Shown one piece after another: positions 27,119-36,213 of a stretch of DNA of 40,189 nt. Source of the stretch: Candidatus Rokuibacteriota bacterium (GTDB taxonomy: Bacteria; Methylomirabilota; Methylomirabilia; Rokubacteriales; CSP1-6); assembly GCA_003220535.1 (NCBI GenBank), contig QHSU01000038.1, positions 1-40,189 on the forward strand. The letters run 5' to 3'. The notes beneath the pieces were generated by a model, which made no database searches, was not told where the DNA came from, and worked only from the letters and a program-made list of their open reading frames with translations. Position 1 is the first letter of the stretch; each line of letters opens with the position of its first letter. Made by a program: the position numbers and the translations under genes.

Positions 27119-28972
27119 TTACGCGACGATGCACGGGGCGATACGGGCGACGAGATAGCCACCCACCGCTCCGGCCCCGAAGCCGGGGGCAAAGACTCGA
27201 GTCGGACGAGTGATGACGCCGTCACGGACGGCGTCCTGCAGGGCGATTGGGATGCTGGCGGAGGACGTGTTCCCGACCCGTTCGATGTCGAAGTAGAGGC
27301 GATCGGGGGCGAGACCCGCGGCCTCTGCGATGGACCTGACCATCGCCTTGTTGGCCTGGTGCGGAACGACCAGCTCGATAGCGTCCAGCAGTGAGCCACG
27401 CCCTTCGGGATGAGGTAGAGCCATCAGCTCCGCGAGCATCTGGTCCATGTAGCGCCTCACCAGGGAGCGGACATCGGGGCCGTAGACCGTCACGTCGTTG
27501 TCGAAGCCGGGATTTGGCCAGATGATCGACTCGACCTCTCGCATCGGACCGCTGGCGTAGGTCTGGAACACCTCGATGTCAGGAGGCGCTCCGGATGGCG
27601 CCGGTCCGATCACGAGCGCGGCGGAAGCGTCGCCGAACAGCATGCGAGAGGTTCGGACCGTCCCGATCTTATCCGAGAACTTCTCGCCGGCAACGACGAG
27701 CACCGGCCGCCCTGTTTCATCGAGCAGGCGGACCGCCTCGGCGACTGCGTAGGCGAAACCTGCGCAGGCGGCGACGAGGTCGCAGGACGCGTGCGTCTGG
27801 AACATGCCGAGTTGGCCGGAGAGCCAGGTCGCAACCGACGGCATCAGTTGCGTGCTCGTGCACGAGCAGAAGAGCACCGCGCCGAACTCCTCAGGACGGC
27901 GGCCGCACTTCGCGAGAGCCTGCAGGGCCGCCTGCAGGGACAGCTCCTCCAGATCCGCGTCCGTGTAGGTCCGCTGGTCGATGCCGGTCTTCGTCTTGAT
28001 GTGCTGGACGGTCATCGGCGACCAGCAGTAGGCGGCGTTGCGGATGAGGTCCTCGTTCGTACAGACGTGCTCCCCTCGGCAGGTGGCGAGTGCCTCCAGA
28101 CGCGGCATCACGGTGAAGCGCCGGCGGACGTCGATGGGGGGAACAGGTGTCACGGGGTGGTGCGCGGCGGCCGGCGCTGGACGCGATCGAGCGCGGGCGG
28201 GCGCCGCTTTCGCCCGGTGGACGAACCGGCTCACCTCGGCGGTCCGTGGGTGAAGCAGCAGCACGACTTCGTCGCCGCGGAGGGCGCTGACGGCCGTGAG
28301 TCGTGTGTCCTCGCGGCTCCACGGGAACTCGTTGTGGAGCACCATCGCGTGCCGCATCAACGCCTCCAGCTCGGGCACGTGATGGCTGTATCCCACGACG
28401 TCGTCGAAGCGGTAGACGGGATAATCCGGATCGTAGTCGAGGATTTCGTAGACGAGGGCGTCCGGATCGGCGATCGCCTCGGCCACGGTTGGCACGATCG
28501 CCCGGGCGCCGAGCTCGGCGCCCTTCTGGTTCCGGAAGACGTCGAGCAGCAGCCCGAAGATCGTCTGCTCCGTGTCCGCATCCCAGGTGGGTCGCAGCGC
28601 CCGATAGCCGGCCTCGATGACGGCCGTCGCGGGGCCGGGGTCGACCGGCTTGACCACCGGGATGAAAACGTCCCCGCGATGGCGCGGCACATCACGCCAG
28701 CGCGTCGGCCGCTTGTCGTACATCGTCATCGCATAGCGATGCGCCCAGAACAGATTCGTCGCGACGTCCCGCAGAAGCTCGTAGCTGCTCCGATAGGAGC
28801 CCGTGTCGACGCGGGCGACGATGTCGACTTCCGTGCGCGCCTTCTCCTCGAAGTCGCGTTTGATGACCGCCTCGAACTGATCCAGCGTCTCGAACACGGA
28901 GACATCGAGCGCGGGGAAGAAGTTGAACGGAAACACGATGCGACCGTGCCGGTTGACGACGAAGCGTTTCAT
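27119..28972 (-). CDS. Ketoacyl-ACP synthase III with ~285-residue N-terminal extension
   Basis: A 617-residue protein. Residues ~285-617 are a FabH-like condensing enzyme with the complete triad: Cys403 in SCDLVAACAGF, His538 in VVPHQANKAM and Asn568 in RVGNTSSASIP, and a C-terminal GFGAGAVGGYLV. It would join an acyl-CoA to a malonyl-ACP-type extender or form an ester. Residues 1-255 are a separate domain I do not recognise, with FPFNFFPALDVSVFETLDQF and DYPVYRFDDVVGYSHHVPEL, linked by an Ala/Pro/Arg-rich hinge at 256-280. The start ATG at 28972 has GGTGAG 8 bases upstream; the longer open frame beyond it is not coding-like. Usual KAS III proteins are ~330 residues, so this fusion is unusual. 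The substrate cannot be read from sequence. Confidence 0.85.
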   Translation of the reverse strand: MKRFVVNRHGRIVFPFNFFPALDVSVFETLDQFEAVIKRDFEEKARTEVDIVARVDTGSYRSSYELLRDVATNLFWAHRYAMTMYDKRPTRWRDVPRHRGDVFIPVVKPVDPGPATAVIEAGYRALRPTWDADTEQTIFGLLLDVFRNQKGAELGARAIVPTVAEAIADPDALVYEILDYDPDYPVYRFDDVVGYSHHVPELEALMRHAMVLHNEFPWSREDTRLTAVSALRGDEVVLLLHPRTAEVSRFVHRAKAAPARARSRPAPAAAHHPVTPVPPIDVRRRFTVMPRLEALATCRGEHVCTNEDLIRNAAYCWSPMTVQHIKTKTGIDQRTYTDADLEELSLQAALQALAKCGRRPEEFGAVLFCSCTSTQLMPSVATWLSGQLGMFQTHASCDLVAACAGFAYAVAEAVRLLDETGRPVLVVAGEKFSDKIGTVRTSRMLFGDASAALVIGPAPSGAPPDIEVFQTYASGPMREVESIIWPNPGFDNDVTVYGPDVRSLVRRYMDQMLAELMALPHPEGRGSLLDAIELVVPHQANKAMVRSIAEAAGLAPDRLYFDIERVGNTSSASIPIALQDAVRDGVITRPTRVFAPGFGAGAVGGYLVARIAPCIVA

Positions 28973-29091
28973 GGGATTCTCACCCCCGTTGTGGCGTTGA
29001 CTGAGTTCGGTCCAAGGCCGCAGATCGTACCGGCCCGGCGGACACATCGCAACCCGCGAAAGGGGGTTTCGTCGCGGTGTGGAAATATTAC

Positions 29092-29448
29092 CTACGACCC
29101 GTTCGAGCAGCGCAGCCTTGACTCGCTCGCTTTCGGCTTGATCTCCGATCGGGCGACGAGCCGTCGCGCCAGCGGTGTGAGCAGGTGCGGCGACAGATAG
29201 ATCGGGAACTGGCAGAGCGCGAAATAGAGCCAGGCCAGGTCGGGCAAGGCGCCGCCGGTCGCCGCCAGCATCAACCCCATGTTGCGTTGCGAGGCCATGA
29301 GCCCGAGCACAAACGCGCGTTCCCGGCCGGCCCAGGCGAAGATCAGGGTGGTGAGGCCCAGCACGACGAAGGACACCACGAAGGCCAGCGCGGCGAGTTC
29401 GAGCATGACCGCAGGTGCAGCCAAGAAGCGCGCTGCGAGATGTTCCAT
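29092..29448 (-). pseudogene. BASS/SBF-family transporter, C-terminal remnant
   Basis: The frame encodes about 118 residues with three or four hydrophobic segments. GLMASQRNMGLMLAATGG and YFALCQFPIYLSPHLLTPLARRL correspond to the last helices of bile acid:sodium symporter family proteins, which are normally ~300 residues with 9-10 helices. No match to the earlier helices is seen upstream of 29448, where the frame instead reads unstructured Arg/Ser/Pro sequence. No ribosome-binding site is visible at the first ATG. It appears to be a 5'-truncated gene left behind between the ketoacyl synthase and acetate kinase operons. Confidence 0.6.
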
Positions 29449-29591
29449 GAGCGACGCGTGATGACACGGAGTGAACCTCCAGAAATCCAAGAGATGGTCA
29501 CTCGGCGGATGTCGCGGTCCGCAATCCGAGCGAATTGATCCCGGGCCGTTGGCGCGCTCGCTCTGAAGATCGGCGCTACCGATGCGTGCGG

Positions 29592-29735
29592 TCAACGGCT
29601 GGTGGCGCCGTCTTGAGGAAGGCGGCGTTTGAAGGCCCGATCGATATCGCGTCGATCGGCGACGTACCCGAGCACGATCACCGCGGCGACGACGAGGACC
29701 GCAATGATCAGCGCACCCCGCGGTAGCGATTTCAT
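29592..29735 (-). CDS. 47-residue single-pass membrane protein after acetate kinase
   Basis: The frame encodes MKSLPRGALIIAVLVVAAVIVLGY, a clear membrane helix at about 8-25, followed by a charged tail VADRRDIDRAFKRRLPQDG. The positive N-terminus and the charged cytoplasmic-type tail fit a small integral membrane protein. It starts 12 bases after the acetate kinase stop on the same strand, so it is probably translated from the same transcript, although the upstream AAGAAA is a weak ribosome-binding site. No family is recognised. Confidence 0.6.
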   Translation of the reverse strand: MKSLPRGALIIAVLVVAAVIVLGYVADRRDIDRAFKRRLPQDGATSR

Positions 29736-29747
29736 TTTCTTGGCCGG

Positions 29748-30920
29748 TCAGCCGAGCAGCCGAAGTGTGTGGCGAGCGATCACCGCCTCTTCGTCGGTGG
29801 CGATGACGTAGACGCCAACCCGGCTATCGGGCACGGAGATGCGCTGCGCGTGGGCCCGGTTCGCGGCCTCGTCGAGACTGACACCGACCCAGACGAGCCG
29901 CGCGCATACACCCGCGCGCACGGGCGCCGCGTGCTGGCCAATGCCGGCCGTGAACACGAGGCCATCGAGACCGCCAAGGATGCCGGCCAGCGCGCCGATC
30001 TCCCGCGCGATGCGGTACGTGAAATACTCGAGCGCGAAGCGGGCCCGCGGCTCCGGGCTCGCGAGTAGATCGCGTACGTCGCTACTGACGCCGGACAACC
30101 CCAGCAGGCCAGAGCGCGTGTAGAGAAGGGTGGAGACGTCCCTGGCACTCATGCCGCGCTCGGCGATGAGATACAGCACGACGGCCGGGTCCAGGTCGCC
30201 CACCCGTGTACCCATTGGCAGCCCGTCGAGGGCGCTGAACGACATGGTCGTCTCGACGCTCCGCCGCGCTTGCATTGCGCAGAGACTAGCCCCGTTGCCG
30301 AGATGCGCGAGAACCACCCGCCCATCTGCGATGTTGGGCGCGACCGCCGGCAATACCCCCGCGATGTACTCGTACGACAGTCCGTGAAAGCCGTAGCGAC
30401 GCACACCGCTCTCGAAGAGATCCCGGGGCAGCGCGAACGCTTCAACGAGCTCCCCGCGCCCGTGGTGGAACGCCGTGTCGAAGCACGCCACCTGGACGAG
30501 CCCCGGCCAGTGATCGCGCACACCGCGGATCGCCGCTAGCGCCTGTGGCTGGTGCAGCGGTGCCAGCGGCGTGAGCGCGTCGAGCGCCGCGACGACGTCG
30601 CCGTCCACGATCACCGGACGGGCATAGCGTGTACCGCCGTGCACCACGCGGTGGCCGACGGCGATCGGCCGCGCGCCGTCCAGCGATTCATCCAGCCAGC
30701 GGGCCACCACGGCGAAGGCGCCGGCATGGTCGGCGGCGTCAGCCTCGCGTGGCGCGCCGTCATCGACCACGAAGCGCGGATGGACGCCGATGCCTTCGAC
30801 GACGCCGTGGACATGAAGGCGGGGTGTGGCCGCGTTCGATCCGTCGAAGAGCGAGAACTTCAGCGTGGAGGACCCAGCGTTGAGCACGAGGAGTGGACGG
30901 TCGGACGCGCGTAGGGCCAT
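29748..30920 (-). CDS. ackA: Acetate kinase
   Basis: A 390-residue enzyme that converts acetyl phosphate plus ADP to acetate plus ATP in the cytoplasm. Conserved parts are [66 protein letters not shown] and the C-terminal [16 protein letters not shown] 30920 gives the normal N-terminus; upstream in-frame residues belong to the neighbouring gene's strand. It is divergent from phosphoketolase with only 43 bases between start codons, so promoter elements must overlap or lie inside coding sequence. Together the two enzymes run the last steps of the phosphoketolase path. Confidence 0.95.
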   Translation of the reverse strand: MALRASDRPLLVLNAGSSTLKFSLFDGSNAATPRLHVHGVVEGIGVHPRFVVDDGAPREADAADHAGAFAVVARWLDESLDGARPIAVGHRVVHGGTRYARPVIVDGDVVAALDALTPLAPLHQPQALAAIRGVRDHWPGLVQVACFDTAFHHGRGELVEAFALPRDLFESGVRRYGFHGLSYEYIAGVLPAVAPNIADGRVVLAHLGNGASLCAMQARRSVETTMSFSALDGLPMGTRVGDLDPAVVLYLIAERGMSARDVSTLLYTRSGLLGLSGVSSDVRDLLASPEPRARFALEYFTYRIAREIGALAGILGGLDGLVFTAGIGQHAAPVRAGVCARLVWVGVSLDEAANRAHAQRISVPDSRVGVYVIATDEEAVIARHTLRLLG

Positions 30921-30963
30921 CAAGAGCAGAATAGTGCACCACAAGGCAGAATGGAGAAGAGCC

Positions 30964-33333
30964 ATGGCGACCCGCGGACCGCTCTCGACCGAGCAGATCG
31001 CCGACATTGACGCCTACTGGCGCGCGGGCAACTACCTTTCAGTGGGCCAGATCTACCTCTACGACAATCCGCTGCTCAAAGAGCCGCTAAGCACGCGGCA
31101 CATAAAGCCCCGGTTGCTCGGCCACTTCGGGACGACGCCCGGACTCAACCTCATCTACGCACACCTCAACCGCGTGATCAGGGCGCGCGACCTCAGTGTC
31201 ATCTATATCGCCGGGCCCGGCCACGGAGGCCCCGGACTCGTTGCCAACGCCTATCTCGAGGGCACGTATAGCGAGTTCTACCCCGACGTCTCCCAGGACG
31301 AGGCGGGTTTGAAGCGGTTATTCACGCAGTTCTCTTTCCCGGGCGGGATTCCAAGCCATCATGCGCCCGAGACGCCGGGATCCATGCACGAGGGGGGTGA
31401 GCTCGGCTACGCCTTGTCGCACGCCTATGGTGCCGCCTTCGACAACCCCGATCTGCTCGTCGCGTGCGTTATCGGGGACGGCGAAGCGGAGACCGGTCCG
31501 CTGGCAACTTCGTGGCACTCGAACAAGTTCCTCAACCCCGCGCGCGACGGCGCGGTGCTGCCGATCCTGCACCTCAACGGTTATAAGATAGCCGGCCCCA
31601 CCGTCCTCGCGCGCATCACGCGCGAGGAGCTCGACGCGCTCCTTCGTGGCTACGGCCACACGGCGCACTTCGTTGAGGGCGACGAGCCGGCCGCCGTCCA
31701 CCAGGCGCTCGCTGCCGCGCTCGACACTTGCTGCGACGAGATCGCGCGCGTCCAGACGCGTGCGCGAGCGCGTGGCTTCGACTGGCGGGAGCGTCCACGC
31801 TGGCCGATGATCGTGCTCTGTACACCGAAAGGCTGGACAGGCCCGCGAGACGTGGACGGCAAGCTCGTGGAGGGCACGTGGCGGTCGCACCAGGTGCCGC
31901 TGGCGGGCCTGTTCGACAACCCTGCGCACGTGACGCTCCTCGAGCGATGGATGAAGAGCTATCGCCCGGAGGAGCTGTTCGACGAGCGCGGTCGGCTTCG
32001 GGCTGCGTTGGCCGCACTGGCGCCGGTAGGCGAACGGCGCATGAGCGCCAACCCGCACACGAACGGCGGGTTGCTCCTCAAGGACCTTCGACTGCCCGAC
32101 TTCCGCGAGTACGCAATCGACGTAACCCGTCGCGGCGTGCTCCCGGCGTCCGCCACTCAGGTGCAGGGCGCGTTCATCCGCGACGTGATGAAGGCCAATC
32201 TCGAGAGTCGGAACTTCCGCGTCTTCGGGCCCGACGAGACGAGCTCGAACCGGTGGGGCGCGGTCTTCGAGGTCACCGACCGGATGTCCGCCGCCGAGAT
32301 CGCGAAAACCGACGAGAGCCTCTCCGTCGACGGTCGAGTGATGGAGATGCTGAGCGAGCACCAGATGCAGGGCTGGCTCGAGGGCTACGTGCTCACCGGT
32401 CGCCACGGTTTTTTCAACTGCTATGAGGCATTCATCCACATCGTCGATTCGATGTTCAATCAGCATGCGAAGTGGCTGAAGACCACGCGGGAGATCCCGT
32501 GGCGCCGCCCGTTGGCGTCGCTCAACTATCTCCTGTCGTCGCACGTCTGGCGCCAGGACCACAACGGGTTCAGCCATCAGGACCCCGGTTTCATCGATCA
32601 CGTCGCCAACAAGAAGGCCGAGGTCATCCGCGTCTATCTGCCGCCCGATGCCAACACCCTGCTTTCCGTCACCGACCACTGCCTCCGCAGCCGTCATTAC
32701 GTCAACGTGGTCGTCGCCGGCAAGCAGACGGCGCTGCAGTACCTGACAGTGGACGAGGCGGTAAAGCACTGCACCGTGGGCCTCGGTATCTGGGACTGGG
32801 CCAGCAACGATCAGGGCCACGAGCCCGACGTCGTCATGGCTTGCTGCGGAGACGTCCCTACGCTGGAAACACTGGCCGCAGTGAAGCTTCTGCGGCAGCA
32901 CGTGCCGGGACTGAAAGTCCGTGTCGTGAACGTGGTGGATCTCATGTCACTGCAGCCGCAGACGGTGCACCCGCATGGGCTGCCCGACAAGGACTTCGAC
33001 GATCTATTTACGCGGGACAAACCGGTTATCTTCGCGTTTCACGGCTATCCCGTTCTGATCCACCGCCTGACGTATCGGCGGACCAATCACACCAACTTCC
33101 ACGTCCATGGCTACAAGGAGGAAGGCACAACGACGACGCCATTCGACATGGTGGTGCTGAACGACCTCGACCGGTTTCACCTGCTCGGCAATGTGATCGA
33201 TCGAGTGCCCGGCCTGGCCGCGAGCATTCCGCATGTCAAGCAGAGACTGCAGGACATGTTGATCGAGCACAAGGAATACATCTCGAAGCACGGCGACGAC
33301 ATGCCAGAGATTCGTGACTGGACCTGGGAGTGA
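30964..33333 (+). CDS. xfp: Phosphoketolase (xylulose-5-P / fructose-6-P)
   Basis: A 789-residue thiamine-diphosphate enzyme that splits xylulose 5-phosphate (and often fructose 6-phosphate) with phosphate into acetyl phosphate and an aldose phosphate. Features include [18 protein letters not shown], the ThDP/Mg site [19 protein letters not shown], the [19 protein letters not shown] region, and [13 protein letters not shown] and [15 protein letters not shown] in later domains. Length is normal. GGAGAAG lies 6 bases before the ATG. Paired divergently with acetate kinase, it allows carbohydrate breakdown with ATP from acetyl phosphate without oxygen or NAD reduction at that step. Such pairs are common in stress or low-energy gene clusters. 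Confidence 0.96.
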   Translation: MATRGPLSTEQIADIDAYWRAGNYLSVGQIYLYDNPLLKEPLSTRHIKPRLLGHFGTTPGLNLIYAHLNRVIRARDLSVIYIAGPGHGGPGLVANAYLEGTYSEFYPDVSQDEAGLKRLFTQFSFPGGIPSHHAPETPGSMHEGGELGYALSHAYGAAFDNPDLLVACVIGDGEAETGPLATSWHSNKFLNPARDGAVLPILHLNGYKIAGPTVLARITREELDALLRGYGHTAHFVEGDEPAAVHQALAAALDTCCDEIARVQTRARARGFDWRERPRWPMIVLCTPKGWTGPRDVDGKLVEGTWRSHQVPLAGLFDNPAHVTLLERWMKSYRPEELFDERGRLRAALAALAPVGERRMSANPHTNGGLLLKDLRLPDFREYAIDVTRRGVLPASATQVQGAFIRDVMKANLESRNFRVFGPDETSSNRWGAVFEVTDRMSAAEIAKTDESLSVDGRVMEMLSEHQMQGWLEGYVLTGRHGFFNCYEAFIHIVDSMFNQHAKWLKTTREIPWRRPLASLNYLLSSHVWRQDHNGFSHQDPGFIDHVANKKAEVIRVYLPPDANTLLSVTDHCLRSRHYVNVVVAGKQTALQYLTVDEAVKHCTVGLGIWDWASNDQGHEPDVVMACCGDVPTLETLAAVKLLRQHVPGLKVRVVNVVDLMSLQPQTVHPHGLPDKDFDDLFTRDKPVIFAFHGYPVLIHRLTYRRTNHTNFHVHGYKEEGTTTTPFDMVVLNDLDRFHLLGNVIDRVPGLAASIPHVKQRLQDMLIEHKEYISKHGDDMPEIRDWTWE

Positions 33334-33771
33334 AGCGGCCGAAGATCCGCAGCTAGGTCGCGAGGTCGCGCTTTCGCGAGTCAAAACTCCTGCTCGTCGA
33401 TTTCGCCACGGGCATATAGCGACAGCCCACGGCGCAAGGTTGCGGGACGTTTTTTCTAGGCGCTTCACAACCACTCGGTTCGTGCCCCAGCTCACCGCGA
33501 TGATCGGGATCGTCTGGTCGTGCCGACGGAGCTTGGCCACGATCTTCGCTCTTAGGTATTCGCGACCGGACGGGCTGACGGGCGGCTTCCTCTTGCCGGA
33601 TGCTCGAGATCGCGGACTGACAAGGGCGGTCACCTGCGCGCCAGAAGGACACCCGGCGAACCCTTCGGTGGTGCGACCACGCGTCTAAGGCCCTGTTGTT
33701 TTGTGCCCTCTCGCTGGCACTGCTCCTGCACGTTCGGAATATCGTTCGATAGGATTTCCGGAGGGTGAGAC
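33334..33771. other. Intergenic stretch with a doubtful minus-strand frame
   Basis: No gene here is convincing. On the minus strand, about 33385-33633 reads as a basic 80-residue stretch (PPVSPSGREYLRAKIVAKLRRHD, then IPIIAVSWGTNRVVVKRLEK) that could be a helix-turn-helix remnant, but the frame then runs antisense into phosphoketolase and lacks a clear start signal. Near 33360-33386 there are clustered TCGCGA words that could form a hairpin after phosphoketolase. Confidence 0.35.
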
Positions 33772-34191
33772 ATGACGGAGACAACGCTGGTAGCGCTTCT
33801 GCTTGCCGGTGGCCTGCTCGCTCCGGCGCCCGCGTACGCCGACGTGAGCATCGGCATCAACGTCGCGCCGCCGCCGGCGCTCGTCGTCGCGTCACCGCCA
33901 CGTCTGGTGGCCGTGCCCGGCAGCCCCGTCTTCTACGGGCCCAGCGCGAACTACAACCTGTTCATCTACGGCGGCCGCTACTACAGCTTCCACGGCGGCA
34001 CCTGGTTCGTCGCGGCGAGCCCCGGAAGTTCATGGAGCACGATCGCGATCAACCGTGTGCCCCAGCCCGTGCTGGCCGTGCCGGCGACGTACTACAAGAT
34101 CCCGCCCGGCCAGGCCAAGAAGATGGGCGCGCCGCCATTCGTGCCGCCCGGTGAGGCTAAGGGCCCGAGGGGTAAGAAGAACTGGAACTGA
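33772..34191 (+). CDS. Secreted Tyr/Pro-rich hypothetical protein
   Basis: A 139-residue protein with a likely signal peptide (LVALLLAGGLLAPAPAYA, cleavage near residue 23) and a mature part with PPPALVVASPPRLVAVPGSPVFYGP, FIYGGRYYSFHGGTWFVA and VPATYYKIPPGQAKKMG. The YYxxxxGxW pattern is common in small secreted or periplasmic proteins of unknown role. GGAGGGTGAG is directly upstream of the ATG. It is followed 35 bases later by a small lipoprotein, likely in the same transcript. Confidence 0.75.
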   Translation: MTETTLVALLLAGGLLAPAPAYADVSIGINVAPPPALVVASPPRLVAVPGSPVFYGPSANYNLFIYGGRYYSFHGGTWFVAASPGSSWSTIAINRVPQPVLAVPATYYKIPPGQAKKMGAPPFVPPGEAKGPRGKKNWN

Positions 34192-34226
34192 GACGGCGCG
34201 CAACCCTTGCAATGGGAGGACCATTC

Positions 34227-34376
34227 ATGTACCCGCACCTGAAGTCGACGACGCTCGTACTCGCGCTGATCGCTTCACTCGTCGCCCTGGCGGCGTGCGC
34301 GAAATACCCCGTGGTCGTCACGTCCACTGCGCCGGCGCCCACCGGAGCGACGCCAGCTCCGGCTCCCGCTCGATAA
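34227..34376 (+). CDS. 49-residue lipoprotein
   Basis: The frame gives MYPHLKSTTLVLALIASLVALAAC, where LAAC is a lipobox with the lipidated Cys at 24, and a short mature part, AKYPVVVTSTAPAPTG followed by Ala/Pro repeats. A strong GGGAGGA lies 6 bases before the ATG. The mature chain is too short for an enzyme; it may be a small envelope lipoprotein (entericidin-like in size only). Confidence 0.7.
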   Translation: MYPHLKSTTLVLALIASLVALAACAKYPVVVTSTAPAPTGATPAPAPAR

Positions 34377-34541
34377 AGCTTTCGCGTCCTGACGAGGGCC
34401 GCCCAGGGAAACCAGAATCGTCGACTCGGCTTGAAGAGCTGATGAAGAAGCCCAGGTCTTCGAGGGTGTACCGCGGGCGCCAAAGGCAACGCAGCGCTGT
34501 GATCGTGGTCGCCGAGCGCTCCGCGCAAGAGGAGATCCCCA

Positions 34542-34643
34542 ATGACCGCCCGGCTCTACTGCCTATGGGTCCTGAGCGTGATCTTGGCGTTCATGCTTGA
34601 GTTTCTTACGCCGCGGGTGCTTACACTACTCCTGCCGGATTGA
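34542..34643 (+). CDS. 33-residue hydrophobic peptide
   Basis: The frame encodes MTARLYCLWVLSVILAFMLEF followed by LTPRVLTLLLPD. It has one membrane helix and GAGGAG 7 bases before the ATG, which is the main reason to call it. No relatives are recognised and chance is possible at this length. Confidence 0.4.
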   Translation: MTARLYCLWVLSVILAFMLEFLTPRVLTLLLPD

Positions 34644-35053
34644 ACGCTAAGGGATGTCGGCTCGGTAACGCTGCCGTCCCTCGCTCGCTCCGACGGGCAT
34701 CTGTTTAGCTCGGAGTGACCTCTGTAAGCCGGCTCATCAAGGCGCTGAAGCTGACGGGGTCAGTGACCAGAGGGCTGACCGACGGCGCTGCCGACTGGGG
34801 CGTCTCCATGGGACTCGCGCTTAGCTTCTGATCGGGGCCCCATCGCCGCGCTTCAAGTGCTTCACCGAGGCCTTCGAGGCCTGCATTGCCAATCGCGCTT
34901 TCCGTTCCGGGGCGTTGCAGCGTAATTCGGGTAGAACGCGACGGCGCAGGCGCAGCCGAGCATCCTCCCTTCACGGCTACGCTACACCGTCACCGTCCTG
35001 TGCTATCCTCCGCGTGCCGGCGCTTTCCGCTGGTCCCACCCGAGAGGCCATGC
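34644..35053. other. Intergenic stretch, no supported gene
   Basis: Frames in this stretch are short, lack ribosome-binding sites and read as Arg/Ser/Pro-rich shadows. I see no RNA gene, repeat or clear promoter. Confidence 0.5.
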
Positions 35054-35308
35054 ATGGACCCACAAGCCCTCCTGCTCTTTATCCGGGGCAAGCTCCAGGA
35101 CGGTCGCCTGCCGCATAGCAGCATCACAAGGGTTTGGAGTAACCCAAGCGGCGGGGAAATGTGCACCGCATGCGAGACGCGCATCACGACGGATCAGTTG
35201 GTGACGGTAGTTACTGTGGTGGGTGGCAGGGCAGCCATTCCGTTTCACGTCGCATGTTTCCGCCTCTGGGATGCTGCGAGGCGCGCGGCTCAGGGGCGCA
35301 CGGGATAA
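35054..35308 (+). CDS. Conserved-looking CxxC...HxxC protein
   Basis: An 84-residue protein beginning MDPQALLLFIRGKLQDGRLP and then RVWSNPSGGEMCTACETRIT. Cys37 and Cys40 with His65 and Cys68 (FHVACFRLWD) form a likely zinc site. GAGAGG lies about 6 bases before the ATG. The compact layout (helix, RVW turn, CxxC, beta strands, HxxC) looks like a real small domain; its function is unknown. It is followed directly by a degraded sigma-54 activator fragment. Confidence 0.65.
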   Translation: MDPQALLLFIRGKLQDGRLPHSSITRVWSNPSGGEMCTACETRITTDQLVTVVTVVGGRAAIPFHVACFRLWDAARRAAQGRTG

Positions 35309-35660
35309 CTCACGAGCCGGGGCCGGCGTGTCGGGAACGATCGCGCGCCGCTTCCAGCGTCGTCTCCAGGGCTCCCTCCCCACCGAGAACGCAGCAGCTT
35401 CATGCGACTCTTCCTGAACGAGATCGGAGACCTGCCGCTCGAGCTTCAGCCAGAGCTCCTCCGGGTTCTCCAGGAGGCGAGTTCGAGCGGATCGGAGCGT
35501 CCCACACGACCACTGTCGTGTGGGCGCAGCGACAAACCGAGATCTCGAGACAGCCGTCCGGGAGAACCGATTTCGGTCCGACCTCTACTATCGCCTCAAG
35601 TCTTTCCGATTCGCCTACCCCCGCTCCGCGAAAGGACGTCAAACGGCCTTTGGGTCTTGA
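35309..35660 (+). pseudogene. Sigma-54 activator AAA+ domain, degraded fragment
   Basis: Pieces of the NtrC-type central domain can be read in order but in different frames. GAGVSGTIARRFQ (GAFTGA-like area) is near 35325-35365, LFLNEIGDLPLELQPELLRVLQE (Walker B) near 35405-35475, and GEFERIGASHTT near 35475-35515. GAATNRDLETAVRENRFRSDLYYRLK follows near 35520-35610 and VFPIRLPPLRER near 35600-35635. At least three frameshifts separate them. The sensor, Walker A and DNA-binding parts are absent. It is a dead remnant of an enhancer-binding protein. Confidence 0.75.
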
Positions 35661-35666
35661 GGTTGA

Positions 35667-36101
35667 TCAAAGACGCACCCTGGCGGAGCCAAACGCCTTG
35701 ATTTCAAAGTCTACGTCCGCCCGTTGGCGGCGTTCTTTCTGCCGTTGTTCAATCGGCGGGGCCGATCTTCCTTTTCGCCGCTCACCCAGACGACGGTCAT
35801 AGAGTACCTGCGCCGAGCCGAATGCCCGGACGGCGCGCTCGTACAGCGCGGGCTGATCTTGCCTGACGATGACAACGACCGAATCGGCGCGTCTGCCGGG
35901 ACGCCACAGCAACCCGCGCACAATGGCAATCACGCCAGCCGCTCCGAGGACCAGGGCTCCTGCCGCGCGGACTGGGTGGTTCCCGGTCAGATCGCCGCCG
36001 ACGAACGTGATGAAGCCGATCAGCACCATCGCGGCGAGTAAGAATCTGCGCGTCCCGTGATCAACATTTCGCTTCGCGGCCTTAGCCGGGGCCAGCCCCA
36101 T
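35667..36101 (-). CDS. Two-helix membrane protein with RRxGERR tail
   Basis: A 144-residue protein. Two membrane helices (RFLLAAMVLIGFITFVGG and AAGALVLGAAGVIAIVRGLL) are followed by a cytoplasmic region VVVIVRQDQPALYERAVRAFG and the basic repeat pattern YDRRLGERRKGRSAPP then EQRQKERRQRADVD. The RRxGERR-x-RR tail resembles a common small domain of unknown role found in GC-rich proteobacterial-type genomes. I prefer ATG 36101; an in-frame GTG at 36143 would add 14 residues. No operon partner is evident. Confidence 0.65.
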   Translation of the reverse strand: MGLAPAKAAKRNVDHGTRRFLLAAMVLIGFITFVGGDLTGNHPVRAAGALVLGAAGVIAIVRGLLWRPGRRADSVVVIVRQDQPALYERAVRAFGSAQVLYDRRLGERRKGRSAPPIEQRQKERRQRADVDFEIKAFGSARVRL

Positions 36102-36213
36102 AACTTCACCCCGCTTCCGATGACTCAGTCTGACCGCCGCCACACATTGCTGATGATCTTGTCGTCCAAGGTGGTCCTCTCGGGCTGAGGGCTTGATGCT
36201 GTCGATCAGCTCC

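Noticed and set aside
27791..29200. 469-codon plus-strand frame opposite the ketoacyl synthase
   Set aside because: Low-complexity Arg/Asp/His/Val sequence; antisense of a gene with a full catalytic triad.
30931..30939. ATAGTGCAC in the ackA/xfp gap as a third copy of the operator
   Set aside because: Only one short part of one arm matches and there is no inverted partner 18 bp away.
33004..33633. 209-codon minus-strand frame
   Set aside because: Its second half is antisense to phosphoketolase; the first half has no start signal or recognised domain.
34442..34600. 52-codon frame MKKPRSSRVYRGRQRQ...
   Set aside because: Weak upstream signal, no domain, and it overlaps the better-supported 33-residue frame.
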